Source of the DNA: Microcebus murinus
Taxonomy: Eukaryota > Chordata > Mammalia > Primates > Cheirogaleidae
Direction of reading: 5' to 3'
Assembly (NCBI RefSeq): GCF_040939455.1
Contig: NC_134109.1
Coordinates: 37,279,501-37,343,500, forward strand
Length of the DNA: 64,000 nucleotides
Shown here in pieces: positions 13,903-28,159 of this stretch. The notes beneath the pieces were generated by a model. It was given only the letters and a program-made list of their open reading frames with translations, did no database searches and was not told the DNA's origin. Position 1 is the first letter of the stretch; every line of letters begins with the position of its first letter. The position numbers and the translations under genes were made by a program.

Positions 13903-14734
13903 AAGGACATGAACAGAAACTTTTTTTAAAAAGACAGAATAATGGCCAACAAACATATGAAAAAATGTTCAACATTCCTAATCATCAGGGAAATGCAAAT
14001 CAAAACCACATTGTGATATCACTTATCTCCAGTGAGGATGGCCTTTATCAAAAAGTCCCAAAACAATAAATATTGGCATGCATGCGGAGAGATAGGAACA
14101 CTCCTACGCTGCTGGTAGGACTGCAAACTAGTGCAACCTCTGTATAAAGCAATATGGAGATACCTTAAAGCGATACAAGTAGATCTACCACTTGATCCAG
14201 CAATCCCATTATTAGGCATCTACCCAAAAGAACAAAAGACATTCTATAAAAAAGACATCCACACTAGAATGTTTATAGCAGCACAATTCACATTTGCAAA
14301 GCTGTGGAAACAACCCAAGTGCCCATCAATACATGAGTGGATTAATAAAATGTGGTATATGTATACCATGGAGTACTACTATTCAGCCACAAGGAACAAT
14401 GATGATATGGCACCTCTTGTATTTTCCTGGATAGAGCTGGAACCCATTCTACTAAGTGAAGTATCCCAAGAATGGAAAAACAAGCACCACATGTACTCAC
14501 TATCAAATTGGTTTCACTGATCAATACCTAAGTGGACACATAGGAATAATATTTATCGGTTGTTGGGCAAGTGGAAGCAGGGAGGAGGGGATGGGTATAT
14601 ACATACATAATGAGTGTGATGTGCAATGTCTGGGGGATGGTCATGCTTGAAGCTCTGACTCAGGAGGAGGGGACCATAGGCAATATACATAACCTAAAAA
14701 TTTGTACCCCCATAATATGCTGAAATAAAAAAAA
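13903..14734 (+). mobile_element. 5'-truncated LINE-1, lemur lineage, with intact target-site duplication
   Basis: Sense L1 that starts in the ORF2 3' part ('aaggacatgaacagaaac', 'tgctggtaggactgcaaact', 'gcagcacaattcacatttgc', 'gtggtatatgtataccatgg'). It ends in a 3' UTR typical of lemur L1s ('gaagctctgactcaggagga', 'tttgtacccccataatatgc') with a short poly-A. It is flanked by a perfect 12-bp duplication TTCTCAAAAGCA at 13891-13902 and 14735-14746. An open stretch of 129 codons at 14131-14520 is residual ORF2. Sequence decay is mild, so insertion is fairly recent. Confidence 0.92.
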
Positions 14735-15544
14735 TTCTCAAAAGCATACATGTATATAAAATGTTTAAATAGCTATATTCTTTTGTCTGTTCTACTCGTC
14801 CTCCAGTGCTAAATTCTGAGGCAAACTTTACTTATAGTGAAGAGTTTAATTGGCCAGAAAGCTCAAATAGTGCCATCGTTTTTCAACTATAAGTAATAGC
14901 ATCATAGGGTTTACTCAATAAAAACATATTGATCCACTGTGATAAATGTCACCATGTTGAGGGAGTGAGGGAAAGATTTCTTTGTGCTCTTTGAAAGATT
15001 TCTGATTTTATGGTACATAGTCATTTTACATATACACACACTGATATGTATATATGTACATGTGTATAAATATGTACACACACACACCATATATATAATC
15101 TGTATGAGTGTTAGAGTTGTGAAAACATGTTTCAGTGTGAATTCAATTACTCAAATGTTGGTATTTTGTTTTATCTCAGTTTTTCTTCTAATTAATAATT
15201 TCTCAATATTCTTAAGATAACTTTCTAGCTGTTCTATATATACTTGATTTTTTAATCTATATGCATATACCCATATGCATATATATGTATATATACACAT
15301 ATGAATTTATATACATATATGAGAATATATGCATATAAATATGTAAGAATATATAAACACATATCTGAGAATCTCTATATACATATATACATTCTTTTAT
15401 ACAATCAGATCACAAATTCTTTTTGGAATTAGATGTAATGTAAAACATATAATCAACCCACATATTCTTTGCTCCATTTACTACTCTGTGTCCTTTGATG
15501 ACTACCATTATTTTTACTTTCTACAATTGGTGTTGTGTGTATAT

Positions 15545-15562
15545 GTGCGTGTGTGTGTGTGT
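15545..15562 (+). repeat. (TG)n microsatellite
   Basis: Short GT run within unique intron sequence; a second one of similar size lies at 13662-13676. Confidence 0.8.
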
Positions 15563-16469
15563 ATCCGTTGCACATTTACCTAGAATTGTAATTGTTAGGT
15601 CTTTGGGAATATGTCCATCTTTTGTCAATAGAGCCAGATAATTTCCCAAAGCAATCATACCAATTAATTCCCCTTCATAGTGTATGAGGGCGGTTCATTC
15701 TTTTAAAGTAGCTGGGAACATCATTTGTCATGGATAACTTTAAAAGGATCATGACCAAAAAACAAGCAAACAAACAAACAAAACTCCAAGCTGTTGAGCT
15801 AAGCAGTATTGTATTGATTGATTGCTTCTCCATTTCTCTGTTAATGGTAAAATACTACTAGTTAATTCATTTTGTCATCTGCTAGCACTTGTCACCATAC
15901 AAGAAGTAAGAGGTGCCAAAGGACAGTGAAGACTTGAGAAAATTCTATCTATTAACTTAATTTAAAAATGCGATCTGGGAGGTGATAAGTTTCCTCAAAT
16001 TCTGTAGCAGGTTAGAAATCCCTGGCTTCTGTTGGAAGGGTACAGGAGCCTCTGAAGTAGAAACGGAATGAGTACTGATGTCTGGAAGGACTGATTGCCA
16101 TTCCAGCCCCAGCTGGAAGCCCCTCTGCTTCTGGGATGGAGCAAGGATAGAAGTTCCCACATGGTAGGAAATGTACCTCCTTAGCTTTATGCCTTCCCTT
16201 GGTGCTAATATTGCTTTAGAAAGTAGCTGCTCAATAAATAAACTGTTGAATAGTGCCACAGGCTAGAATTTAGAACAGCTTTTTCTATAAAAGCAATATT
16301 ATGATGATTATTAGGGTTGATGAAATAGTGTTAAAAATAAGGAAAAGAAGATATGACTGGGTTAAATAAGTTTTGTGGGTTGATCTTGGAAGTTCTTTCA
16401 TGTTTATGACATTATTTATATGGACAAGTGCTTTCTGACTTTTACTAATTCAATTAGCAAATATTTCTC

Positions 16470-16640
16470 ACAGGACTATCATGTGCCAAGCCCTTTCTAA
16501 GCACTGAATTTCCTCTTCTGTTAAATGGGGATAAAAAGTGTTCTTAATTCAATAGGGTTGTTATAAAGATTAAATGAGTTACAAAATGTAAACTGCTTTG
16601 ATGGATGTCTGACATATAAAAAGTACTTAATAAATCTTAG
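16470..16640 (+). repeat. MIR SINE fragment
   Basis: Sense MIR order: 'ctcttctgttaaatggggat', 'atagggttgttataaagatt', 'aaatgagttacaaaatgtaa', and 'agtacttaataaatctta' at the end. Confidence 0.65.
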
Positions 16641-17868
16641 CTAGTCCAAAAAAAAATGATGGCCAGTAGGAAAAAAATATTGTTTTTGCTTTTCTGGATA
16701 ATTAGTCAAATCTATTTAAAAATATATTTCTAATTTTAGATATTTTCACATGGATGGAAAAGTATTTTTATTTACTCAAATATCTGCACATTTAAAACAG
16801 TACAGACATGAGATTAAGAGCAGAGCACAGTGGAAACTCTAAAATTCTTCAGAGCCCTACCTTTGGAAACTTAGTGTACCAAGACATTTGCATGAATTTA
16901 ACAAGTTTAAAAAAACAGTAATAATTGCTGTTTCTTTCTTTTCACTACTCACTTTATTGCAAAGCTAAGATCATGAAGATCCTAGGAGAATTGGTTCCCT
17001 ATATTTTTGAAACAAAAATCTAGGTCTTACTTTTATATATGAAGCATATTCACAGGAAATTTATCTCTAAAGTGAAACCAATGAATTTTAACCTGTAATC
17101 TCTCACTGGTTATAGCAGTCTTCCATTGCTAAATATGACCTTTTGCTTTTAAATAATGGAAGTTAATTTGGTTTGGTTTTGTTTCATTACATTGTTCCTG
17201 GGTTAATTCCTTGGAGGTTTTGACACCTCCAGAGATTGTCAGATTGACATCCATACAGTGGCTCCCCCTTGCTTTGCATGACTGCCTGGTTATACTTTTT
17301 TTTTTTTTTTGAATAAAGTTGAGCTTTCTTTTCTTTTCATAAAATGAACGAAAATTATATTTCTGTGAAGAACTCCACTACAGTTCCTCATTCCCAGGAA
17401 GTAAAAATGTTTTATGTGCAAATGTCACTTGCCTGACTCCTTCCACTGATTTTCACTTCCTTAATATCAATTCAATTGGATTCATGAGGAGAGATTAATT
17501 AACAGTGCATAGCATAATTGTATCAAAAGAAAGAGGGATTTTGAAAAATGTCAGTGGTACCTTGAATGCCTATCAAAATGTCATTAATGCATGTATTCCT
17601 TTGTCCTAAAAAATCGAGGGATCATTTTTACTTGTCAATTATTATTAAACATAGCTGATACTCTATTTACTCCTGATGGAGGATTTTATAGATAATTGAT
17701 AGAATAATTTATCTTAGAGCAGTAAGAGACCTCAAGAAGAAGCTTTGTTTAGCTCACTACCTTCAGGCACTTAAGATAGGTAGAATCACTTCCATTATCC
17801 CCATTCATGCATTAGAGGTTTATTAGAGATTGATTAATAGTGATCCATCAATGATCAACAAACTAGGG

Positions 17869-17918
17869 AGTAGTGGTAGTAGACTAACTCCAAAGTAGTG
17901 GTAGTAGACTAAGGCCAA
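17869..17918 (+). repeat. Tandem duplication of a 25-bp unit
   Basis: Units 17869-17893 and 17894-17918 share AGTAGTGGTAGTAGACTAA and end in CTCCAA and GGCCAA respectively, so they differ at two positions. Probably a local replication-slippage duplication. Confidence 0.9.
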
Positions 17919-19119
17919 ATCACTCCAGCTTCTGCCTCATTACGACATACAATTCTACTTTTGCTTCAGGTGAAATTGCCTTTTTTCTTTCAAACACATA
18001 TGAAAGACTTAAGAGAGAAATTGTTAAGACCTTGTAAGATACTCTCATACACAGCTGGTTAGAGTGTAATTTGGTATCTTTTCTGGGAAGCAATTTGGCA
18101 ACAGCCTTAAAGATGTTTTTATATTTTACTCACTACTTGTACTTCTAAAAATCTCTGCTTACACAGTCTGGTATAAGTACAAGGGTATTTGTTGTAACTT
18201 TATTTATGAAAGGGAAAACTGGAAATCTTGATATCAAATTATAATGTAATGGTTAAATTAATTGTGTTATAACTATTTGATGAAATATTATACAGTGATT
18301 GAAATTATGTTTTTAAATCAGTGTTTCATAGCATGGGAATTGATTATAATATTGGGTGATTATAGCAAAAAATAAAACCTTATAAATTCAAGTTTTATAA
18401 AAAGGCTATATAACATAAGGAAGTATAAATAATGGGAGAGTTTTATTTTCTTCTCTTTTTATTTTCTACATTTTGTATAATGAATATTAAAGTACATTTT
18501 TTAGTGCATTCAAATAATGAATAAGAGAGAGGATAAAGCCTTCTTTCTTTAACTATCTCTAGTCAATCATTCTGTTAGAGGATCTTGATTTAATTTTGTG
18601 ATTTTTGTGTTAATTATCATATTTAGACTCCCTCTTCTTCTAGGGTTTTATGACATTACTGCTGTCATAATGGGTGAAATTGAGAGAGGAAGGGACCCAA
18701 GTAGAGTAACATTTATGAAATTCTCACTTTATGCTAATATCTAGCTCAAGTCCTTTTCCTATATATACTCAAACTTGTATTTCAAATAAGATGGCTTAAC
18801 CTTGGCAAATATTAATAGTAACGATATATAAACAACTTATCAATGAATTCTTGTGTTTTTACCAACATGTTCCGGTATGCAATACATTTGTTGGATCTGA
18901 AATTAAAGTGTTTAGAAATAAAAACATATTTCCAATGAAATCTAGGCTGTTCTGTGGTGGTGGGGACATTAGTGGTTTCCTAATCAATAAACTATAGAAT
19001 TGATTAATTGGACCATAATGATTTCAGAAATCAGCATTTATATACTTCTAGTAAACAGAGAACTAGAAAACATTGGAAAGTGCCAGATGTTAATTTTGTT
19101 CCTGGTTGTGCGTCACTCA

Positions 19120-19260
19120 GGAGCATAGCTTAGTACCTGGAGCTCAAGAGTTTTGGGTGTTGCTGGTAATTTGTTGGAAGGAACTTCAGCAAATCACATA
19201 ACCTTTGTAAGATACATTTGCCTGGTCTGTGAAATGGGACACTGAGCTAGGGGCAGTGAT
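19120..19260 (+). repeat. MIR-like SINE fragment
   Basis: Sense MIR features are faint: 'gcaaatcacataacctttgt' and 'tggtctgtgaaatgggacac'. Boundaries are uncertain. Confidence 0.45.
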
Positions 19261-19307
19261 TTTTTAAACTGTGCCTAATGGGATGCTCCAGGGAAGCAGG
19301 CACCATG

Positions 19308-19347
19308 AGTTACGTGCCGCCTGCAGAGTACCAGGCGGCACGTAACT
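19308..19347. repeat. Perfect inverted repeat: 16-bp arms, 8-nt loop
   Basis: Left arm AGTTACGTGCCGCCTG (19308-19323), loop CAGAGTAC, right arm CAGGCGGCACGTAACT (19332-19347). The arms are exact reverse complements and each contains two CpGs, unusual in this AT-rich, CpG-poor surrounding. It belongs to no repeat family I recognise. Confidence 0.95.
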
Positions 19348-21289
19348 AACACAGAACCAGTGCTCAGTAGCTATGAGTGGAATGAATGACTTGACTGCAT
19401 GTGCCCTGTGGAGCCCTACCTGGGAGTCTGTCTCCCCAGCAGAGCTTTTCCCAGCATAATTCTGCTTCTATCTGTTTTATATATTGGGCATACAGTTTTA
19501 TTTTTTAAAAAAAACTAAAGAATGATTTTACAGCTGAAAATAAAAGCTTGAAATCTCTGGTGATAATTCCATGTTACTATTTTGGGCTATTATCTAACAA
19601 CCACAACAAATAACAGCACCTCTTACTCTCATTTTTCATCCTCTACATGTTACTAAATTCTATGAGAGGGCTGTATGTAAATTGTGTTTAAGGTAGAGAG
19701 AGGGATGGCTGGTGCTTGGACAGGGGAGTCAGGGACGACTGGGCAGAGAAGGGGTGATGGAATAAGCTTCTTGAAAGGAAAATCAGGCACAGCAGGTGCG
19801 AAAACAAAGAGTTGTGAGAAAGCATCGTGAGTTTAGAGTGGTGAGAAACACGGTGTGACTAGAATGCAGGTTGGAGAAAGTGAAGATTAGAGAAGGTCCC
19901 CATCATAGAGTCCTGCGTGCTCAGTTAGGACTTTGGCTTTATTTGGTGGGGAAGCAAGCCATCAGATATTTTAAGAAAGCAGAGATAACATGATCGTATT
20001 TGTGTTTCACTAAGAGGTCTTTAGTTTGCAGGGTTTAAGTTAAATCTTTGGAGCCTGAGGACTATCTGCTATCATATCTCTTGGCCTTGGGTTTAATGGA
20101 TATCATAAATAATATCAAAAAGTTCTTGTTTTTCAGACCATGGCATTTATTTTTTCAGGTTGGCTTGCAGGATTCTGAAAAATGATTCCTTATATAATTC
20201 CATAGGTCTTCCAAAAGGAAAATTTATTTCTGATCTTAATGGAGATTCTAATTTATTAACATTCTATTGTGAAGAGGGGAGAAATAATCAACCCTAGAGA
20301 CAAACAAAAGTCACTTTTAATCTGAAGATTTTCCACTGAAATACAATGTTCTTTGTTTGTAACTATGAAATAGCTATTAGGGAACCTATCAACGATAAAT
20401 TGGATATGACATTCAAGGTAGAACACATTGAAATTGGAACCAATGGGCCAGGTATGAGAGTTATCTTGAATGATCATTTTATTCTATCACTTAAAACTCA
20501 ATTTTGCTCTGTCTAAGACAGTTTTTCATGCTTTCACTTCCAAAGTAAATAACAAGATACTCATATTTTGATGACAAGAGCACTATGTAAGGCACATCAT
20601 CTATATAGGGATAGGCAAAGAGCTTGCCACTGGGTGTGACTTCAGCTGATGTATTTTAACTCTCAGTTTTAACTTGTCACTTTATGGTATCTGGACATAA
20701 GTAGATGCTATCAATCAAAAGAATAAATGAGTTAGTGTCATAAGTGAAGTGAAATGAAAAAGGAAAGATGTATTCATAATGTAATAAAAATTCCCTTTCA
20801 ATGTGCCACAAAATGGAATATTGCAAATATTGGAAGATTTCATATGCAACATGAATCCTAAAGAAATAATTAACAGGGCATAAGATGTCTATTACCAAAA
20901 TGAATCTAAAACAATGAAAGTCCTGCATGATTAATGGATCAAAATAGGGCAATCCATTTTCCTATTAAGCTATTCAGTGTAATGTCTATGTATGTATGTA
21001 TAATATTTAAAATTATTTTTATTTTTTGTTTTTCTAGAGATAATTTAATTTTCAACCTGAGAAAAATATTAACCTTAACCAGTACTTAAAATATCTTCAG
21101 GTTCATGCTGCAATATTTTCTTAATTTTGTCTGAAAATCTATCAAACAGCCCAGATGCAGACTTCAGACAGGGATGGAAAGTGAAAAAAGCAAATTGCTT
21201 TTGTAGAGAGCTAAAAGCAACAATAAACTCTACAGAAATACACATGTTCAGTAGGGACAATAAAAGCTAGTATTTCTTCAGCCTGTGCT

Positions 21290-21490
21290 GTGTGCCAGGC
21301 TAGGCTGGGCTAAATTCATGCCCTTTCATTTAATTCCTACAGTGAGCCTATGATATAAACACTATTGTTATCCCCATTTCACAGATGAGGTTTAGAGAGA
21401 TTAAATAAGGTGTCCTGGTTTACAGAGGTAGTAGTAAGTGATAGATCTGAGCCCAGACTTATGTCCTCTTGAGTCTGATCTTTTACGTTA
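21290..21490 (-). repeat. MIR SINE
   Basis: Well-preserved antisense MIR: 'ttgttatccccatttcacag', 'atgaggtttagagagattaa', 'gatctgagcccagactta'. Confidence 0.75.
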
Positions 21491-21774
21491 CCTGTAAGTC
21501 ATAAGTAAAGACACACAGGCAGCACGTGCTCCCAGATCCCCCTGGACATGCCTCTATCACAGTGCTTTATTCATTGTATTATAATTGTCCCTTTACATGC
21601 CGACATCCTGTACTTCATGGTTAGCTCCTCTAAGGCAAAGGGAGCATCTTCTTTATCCTTCTAGTTCCGGGGACCTAACACAGTAACGTGAAGCTCAATA
21701 AGTTCCTGTGGAATGACTAATATTGTCCAAAGTTACTAAAAGTTAATCCATTAAAGAAAACATTACATTATTAT

Positions 21775-22101
<327 letters not shown>

Positions 22102-23591
22102 GAAAACATTACATTATTATGGAAAATAAATGACATTGAAAGAAAGTGCCAACTGCTTTTTAAGCTCCGTTAGGCATTCCTTTCTTCATAGATGAGATTT
22201 TCCAGAAAGGTAAGGTGAGCTGATTGCTGTTGCCTATAGGAATTTTGAGGGGGTATTAAAAAAAACCCACAGAGATGATTAAGTGATATGAAATATATGT
22301 ACAGTATTAGGAAAGATTAAGAGAAGTGATACTGAAAGCATAATTTAATTAATGGTCCTTACATTTATGATGGGCTTGTCTTCTCCATAGGGAAGCAACC
22401 AGTTTTTCACTGATAGCCCTCAAATAAAATGAATAGTCAGGGGATATTTTCAGGCTTTAGGTAATTTTTTAAAGCTTAAAATGCAATTAGAAGAGGAAAT
22501 AAAATTATTTTATATTAAAATATTATACGGTATAGCTTAATGGGCTAAAATCAATTTAGCTTCAGCTTGGAGGGATTGAAATCCTATCAAAGAAAAAACA
22601 TTTGTGATTATAAGGAATAGTTTACCAAGGGAGTTGGAGGAGGATTCTAAATGAGTTTGTACTTGCAATTCTAAAATGGGTGGTACTGAATTATATAATC
22701 ACATCTCATTTGATGATGTTCTGATTAAATATGATGATATTGTCCATTTTAATCTGGCTCTTTAATTATCCTGTCAAAAAGCTACAGCCAATAAAACTCT
22801 CCACCCCTTGCTCTTTAAGCATGCTTCTACCATTTGCTTCCATTTCTAAAGCATGCCAAAGGCTTGAATTTTTCCCTCCAGCAGTCCTGAGGAGTCAAAG
22901 ACCAGAATGAGCAAGGATTGTCAGGCAAAATGATATTCCCACCCTGCCAACACTGACATTTCCAGTTGCCCAAGCCTTGCAGAAGGCTGGTGTATACCCT
23001 TTTCCCTCCCTGGACATGAACTCATTTGTAAAAGGAAACTCTTTCAGAGTGAACCAAACACATTAAGAGTGGAGTTCTAGTAAATATTTGCCAGCGCCAG
23101 CATGCCAAGTTGCCAGGGTGCTTTTGTTGATTTTGTTGTCTCATAGCTGGCTAATACGAATCCTCCTTCAGTAGGGACTGAAGTTCATAACCCTAAATTT
23201 TGATTTAGTTATGACAAAATTCTGAAACATCTGCCAGTCTAAAGTGAATGTCGGTACTCTATTTTAGTTGGTTCTTTGATGAAATGATTTTGACTTATTT
23301 TCTATGATTCTTCCTGACCACTTCAAGATTTTGTTCTTTCTATGGGGAGATCCATACTTTTCTCAAAGCATTTACCACGTGGTGCTGTATTTTAATGGAC
23401 CATTGCTCATCAGCCCACCTCGCTAGATTATTACCTCCTGGAGAGCAGAGCTGTGTCTTGTTAGCTTTGCCTTCCCAGTACCCAGCACAGTGGATGGCAG
23501 ACATGCGCATGGCCATTGTTGGATTTTTTTTTCCCCCTGAGATAGCTCTTTTCACTCTCCTTCTCACTAATTCATCTCTCACTTTCTTTAG

Positions 23592-23882
<291 letters not shown>

Positions 23883-24189
23883 CACTTGTAGAGATTTTGC
23901 TTCTCAGGTTTCTGAAGAGAAAATTCCTTTGGTAACTTTGGAAACTGGGTCACTAATGAGATGATGAATCTTAGTGAAAACTAATAATGCTATTTAAGCA
24001 AAGGACATTAGTATTGGTCACAGCCTAATGGGCTGAGTGAGGGTTTGATTAAACTTTCTTTGGCAATAGTAGAACAGTACCTTTTAGACGAAAGCTGGGC
24101 ATAGCTTAAGGTGCCTTGTGTGTATGTCCATGCTGGTAAGTGTGAAAGTGGCTTGTGGAAGGATTGTCAGGTTAGTAACCTAGAATTTT

Positions 24190-24320
24190 AGTCTCAGAGG
24201 GGCAATAGAAAATGTCTAGTTCAACCCTTTCCTTTGGAGAGGAGACAAGTAAAGCCAGAAAAGTTTAGTGACTTTCCTAGCTAGTTAGTTAATAAGTTAG
24301 GGCTTGAGTATAGATCATCT
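24190..24320 (-). repeat. MIR-like SINE fragment
   Basis: 'aatgtctagttcaacccttt' and 'tttagtgactttcctagcta' follow the antisense MIR-type order weakly. Diverged; boundaries approximate. Confidence 0.4.
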
Positions 24321-24490
24321 TACTCCACCACATCTTACTCTGCGGATAAGTAGTGAGCTGAAAATGCTGAGGAGGTGAACGAGTCTGACCTGTTATATTA
24401 GAGTGATGACAATGTAAGGAAATTAAATTTAGGCTTAAAAAGCTGGTTCTATCATCCGTATTCATAAATCAGAAAAACTATTTGGCTAAT

Positions 24491-24595
24491 AATAAATTCA
24501 TTCTAAAATTCAGAGACCCAGTAGGTAGTTGTACTAATAACACCACCACCAACAAAAAGGCAAAGATGGGTGGCATGTGTAAATGATAAAATAAA
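24491..24595 (+). promoter_or_regulatory. Candidate polyadenylation hexamers downstream of the KCNH5 read-through stop
   Basis: Two AATAAA hexamers lie at 24491-24496 and 24590-24595, about 0.6-0.7 kb past the read-through stop. Either could end a short intron-retaining KCNH5 transcript. Such hexamers are frequent by chance in AT-rich introns and no clear GU-rich downstream element was identified, so support is weak. Confidence 0.22.
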
Positions 24596-24811
24596 AAATG
24601 TTTGCTTATTTGGGGACAATGTAAGAAATATTTGGGTAAAAACATTATTAAATGACCTTTTGGATCATTTTCTACTCACCTATCTGCAACAGTTTATGAA
24701 ATCCATGTAGATATAAAAGGAAACAATAATAAGGTCAGAGGAGAATCATCCCTTGTTTTTTTATCAGATAAAATAAGTTAGAATTGCAGGATGTCAACCT
24801 TATTTTGATCA

Positions 24812-24843
24812 CATTTTTCATGGCTTGTGTCTCATGAAAAATG
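24812..24843. repeat. Inverted repeat, 11-bp arms
   Basis: CATTTTTCATG (24812-24822) and its exact reverse complement CATGAAAAATG (24833-24843) flank a 10-nt loop. AT-rich, so weakly informative. Confidence 0.8.
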
Positions 24844-26099
24844 AGCTCAATTTTTAAGCTATTGGATTTTTAGCTGCCGAGGTCAACCTACTGTAGCTTG
24901 GATGCCACTTATTCTCATAAGTAAAAGATTGACTGATGGATTTCAGAAACTGCTAAAGCAAAGTCCTACACAAAAACAAAAAACCGATTTCAAAAAGCAC
25001 GATTACTTGAAAAAGGCAGAATTGAGAGTTGAAAAGAAATGACCCTTCCTAGGAAAACAGGTTCTGTAAAAATTGTGAGTTGTAGAAAATGGTTCAGGGT
25101 TGCAAATGACTGACCACTATTATTTGTAAGTCTTTCCTTAACTGTTTATAAATAATATTACAGTTATAGTTCAATGTTTTCTAGGAACTGTTTTTATATG
25201 TTATCTTTTTAAAGAAAAAATTATAATATTTGAGAGTCAGTGCTGCGGGTGTGCATACTGCCTGTGTGTGCTTGTTCTGCTTTGTTTACTGGAGTATAAA
25301 GGAGTTAAATATAATCCTTCATAAAAAGGGTACGTATCACCCGTACAATTCTTTGTGGCAAAATGAAGCACATCTGTACAACCATTCTTGTTTGCTTAAA
25401 GGAGAGGTTAAAACACAAGGCACAAACAGATGTACTTTTGTTTCCTAAGTGTTAATGTCAATAGCGAGTGGGAAAACAAACATCAGCTATATTACCTGAA
25501 AGTGAGTACCATTGTGATAAATTATGTCAGCTGTGGACTCATTGTCATTTGCGTTGCCCCCATTTTCTTCATTATAGCTTCACCTTGGTAACTCCTACTG
25601 TAAAAGAAGGTTGGAGAAAGCCCTGGGTACAGTGCCTCTGGGCTGGGTCTGCTAAAATGGAATCATTTGCTCAGTGAGACAGACAAAATGCATTTTCCTT
25701 TCATTTTAAAATAAAATGGTAGCTGCTTTTGCCCAATGACACAGTAAAAATGAACACAGAGCCCCTGGGTATTGGGCCAGTCTCATCATATATCTGTCAC
25801 ATTTTATTATTTTGAGTGTGTGGTTTTTGTTCTCCCTCTTCAGGAATCGTGGGATTCAGAGATTTTTCATATCTTGGCTTAATGAGTCAAATTTTATGGG
25901 TATGTCTCTGGCTACCTTTCTTTTTTTCCTCTATCATGGGGCTCTAAAAAAGACAGCTCAGCCAAAAGGCAATCAGATTAGAATATTTAGCCTTCGAGAT
26001 GCCTTAACAATGTTTTAAGAAAGGAAGAGGAAAATAGCAGTTTGCCGATATCACAGCTGACATTTTGATGACCGTCCATTCATTTCCTGCTCCTCCTTT

Positions 26100-26520
26100 T
26101 TTGTTAGTCTTCCTCTTCTACTCATTTTTTGGTAGCTTAATTTTGAAATAATTGCAAGTTTAAAAACAGTTGCAAAAATTATTAGGGTATAAAGTGTTTT
26201 ACAGACACACACACTTGTAGGTTCTGTCTTATTAGATGAGTTGATTGGGTCTTCCATATCTTAATTTTTTTTTTCTCTCTTTTTGATTTGTCCCTGTACT
26301 AAGAGTAGTACATTAAAGTATCTTATTATTCATGTGTTTTATCTATGTCTCCTTACATCTCTTGCAGTTTATGCTTTATAACACTTGTTGCTGTGCTATT
26401 TGGCGCACAGATATTCATGATTGTTATATCCATATTGTCAATTGTGGCTTTTGGCATTGAAATATGTCCTTTTTTTTTTATCATTTTTAATGATTTTTAC
26501 CCTGAATCATGTAAGGGTGA
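26100..26520 (-). mobile_element. Old LINE-1 fragments, antisense
   Basis: 'ttgaaataattgcaagttta' resembles an L1 3' UTR in reverse. From about 26290, 'aaagtatcttattattcatg' to 'gattgttatatccatattgt' matches the reverse strand of the endonuclease region. Heavily diverged; probably two fragments. Confidence 0.55.
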
Positions 26521-28159
26521 GAGAGAAACAATTCTCACATCCTTCACATCTGAGGATACCTTGAAAAATGGGAACTTTCCTAAGTTAGTATGTTAAGAGA
26601 AATAAGCAGGCCCTGCTGTCTCTTACACTGATTCATGTGCTGGCTGAAAGGTAGGGAAGGGAGGTTATTTTAAAATTAATTAGCATCTCTGAATCCGAAG
26701 ACAGGTGCAGTTTCATCCTTTTGGATCCTTGCCTCTAAACAGTCTCTTGATAGGTACATAATTCTTTAGTGTGTCAAAAGTGCTAAGGAGTTTAATGAAT
26801 AAGTTCTGAAGCATAACTAATTAATGGAAATATAAAGAATGTAGTCAACAAATAGCCTCCTTTTTTAACACTGTAGTAGGATGGCTTCAAGATGGTTTTC
26901 TAAATAGGGCACTGAATATAATTGCAGTTCATGTCTTTTTCCAATTGAAGTTCTTTCAGTTCTTACACCTCCACCTTTTTTTGACCTTCCCACTTTTAAT
27001 AAAACACAAAGAATTCCAAATTAAGTTCATGATGCATGCATAATATTTTATATTCTTTAATGTCTTATTATTTTTTAGTTCCTACCCTATAATTACTCAA
27101 TGTGAACAGATTTATTGGTATGGTGGAAATAGCCAGGTTACTTCTAAGTGTCTTGACAAGTATATTATACCTTTCAGAGACTATAAAAATGGCATTTCTC
27201 CACTAATAGACCTTGCTCCTAAGACATTCGTTACATTCACATTTTGTCTTTTCTGTGTTTATCAATTATTAGAATCATAGGGTTAGAGTTATTAAACTAA
27301 GACAATCTCTAAGTATTTTAATTGTAACTTCAAATACTCAAGAAAACTATGCTTATTTATATAGGGTTTAAATGGAGGAGTGAAGTATTGTTGTGGGGTA
27401 GAGGAAAAGGGCATAAGTGAGGAAAGGAAAAAAGACAGCATTAAATTGGTAATATAAGAAAGATAGTTCTTAGCACTTTGGTTAAGATTCTATTTTAATT
27501 AGAATTGGTTATTTAAAATCCATTTTTTATAAACGTGTATCATCAGAGAAAACTTATAAATTATAGTTCTTGAAATTCAAAATCTTCCTATTTTTATTCC
27601 AAAAATTAAAAAAATCTGAATGTGAGTAAATAATATTTTACCATTTTTAGAATCTATGAAAATATGACATTTATGCTGTGGCAAAGATTTTGTTCCTATA
27701 TACTTGCTATTAGAAGTCAGGTGCTTCACACCAAATCCTTAGAAGGACTTTCCCAGGTTCCAGAAATGTATTTTCTTTTGCATCCACATTTCTGTGGTTT
27801 TAGATGCTGAACTGTGAAACATGTAGGTTTGCTCAACATATTAGGATGATGAACTTAGTTAATTTAGACATTTTTGTAAAGGGCACACCAGTTTGCTTAA
27901 AAAAAATCCATGCTTACCTTGTTTTAAACATTTTAAACAGCTATTATAACATCATTTACCTATGGCTAAAAGTATACACTGCTAGAATTCCTTAACTACC
28001 AAATTTTTTGATAAAATATGAGTCTTTACAATCCTGGTACTTTAGACTCAACCTCAAACCCTCTTCCCACCACCCTTCATAAGTGTCTTATTTATTCTTT
28101 GTCCTTGATATCTTTTAATCTTATTCTTAATATCCTTTACCACAACCATTGCTCTTAAA

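Noticed and set aside
14131..14520. A 129-codon frame with protein-like composition
   Set aside because: It is residual L1 ORF2 C-terminal sequence in a 5'-truncated insertion.
19308..19347. Hairpin considered as a microRNA precursor
   Set aside because: The stem is only 16 bp with no flanking pairing that I can see, too short for a typical precursor; no expression evidence.
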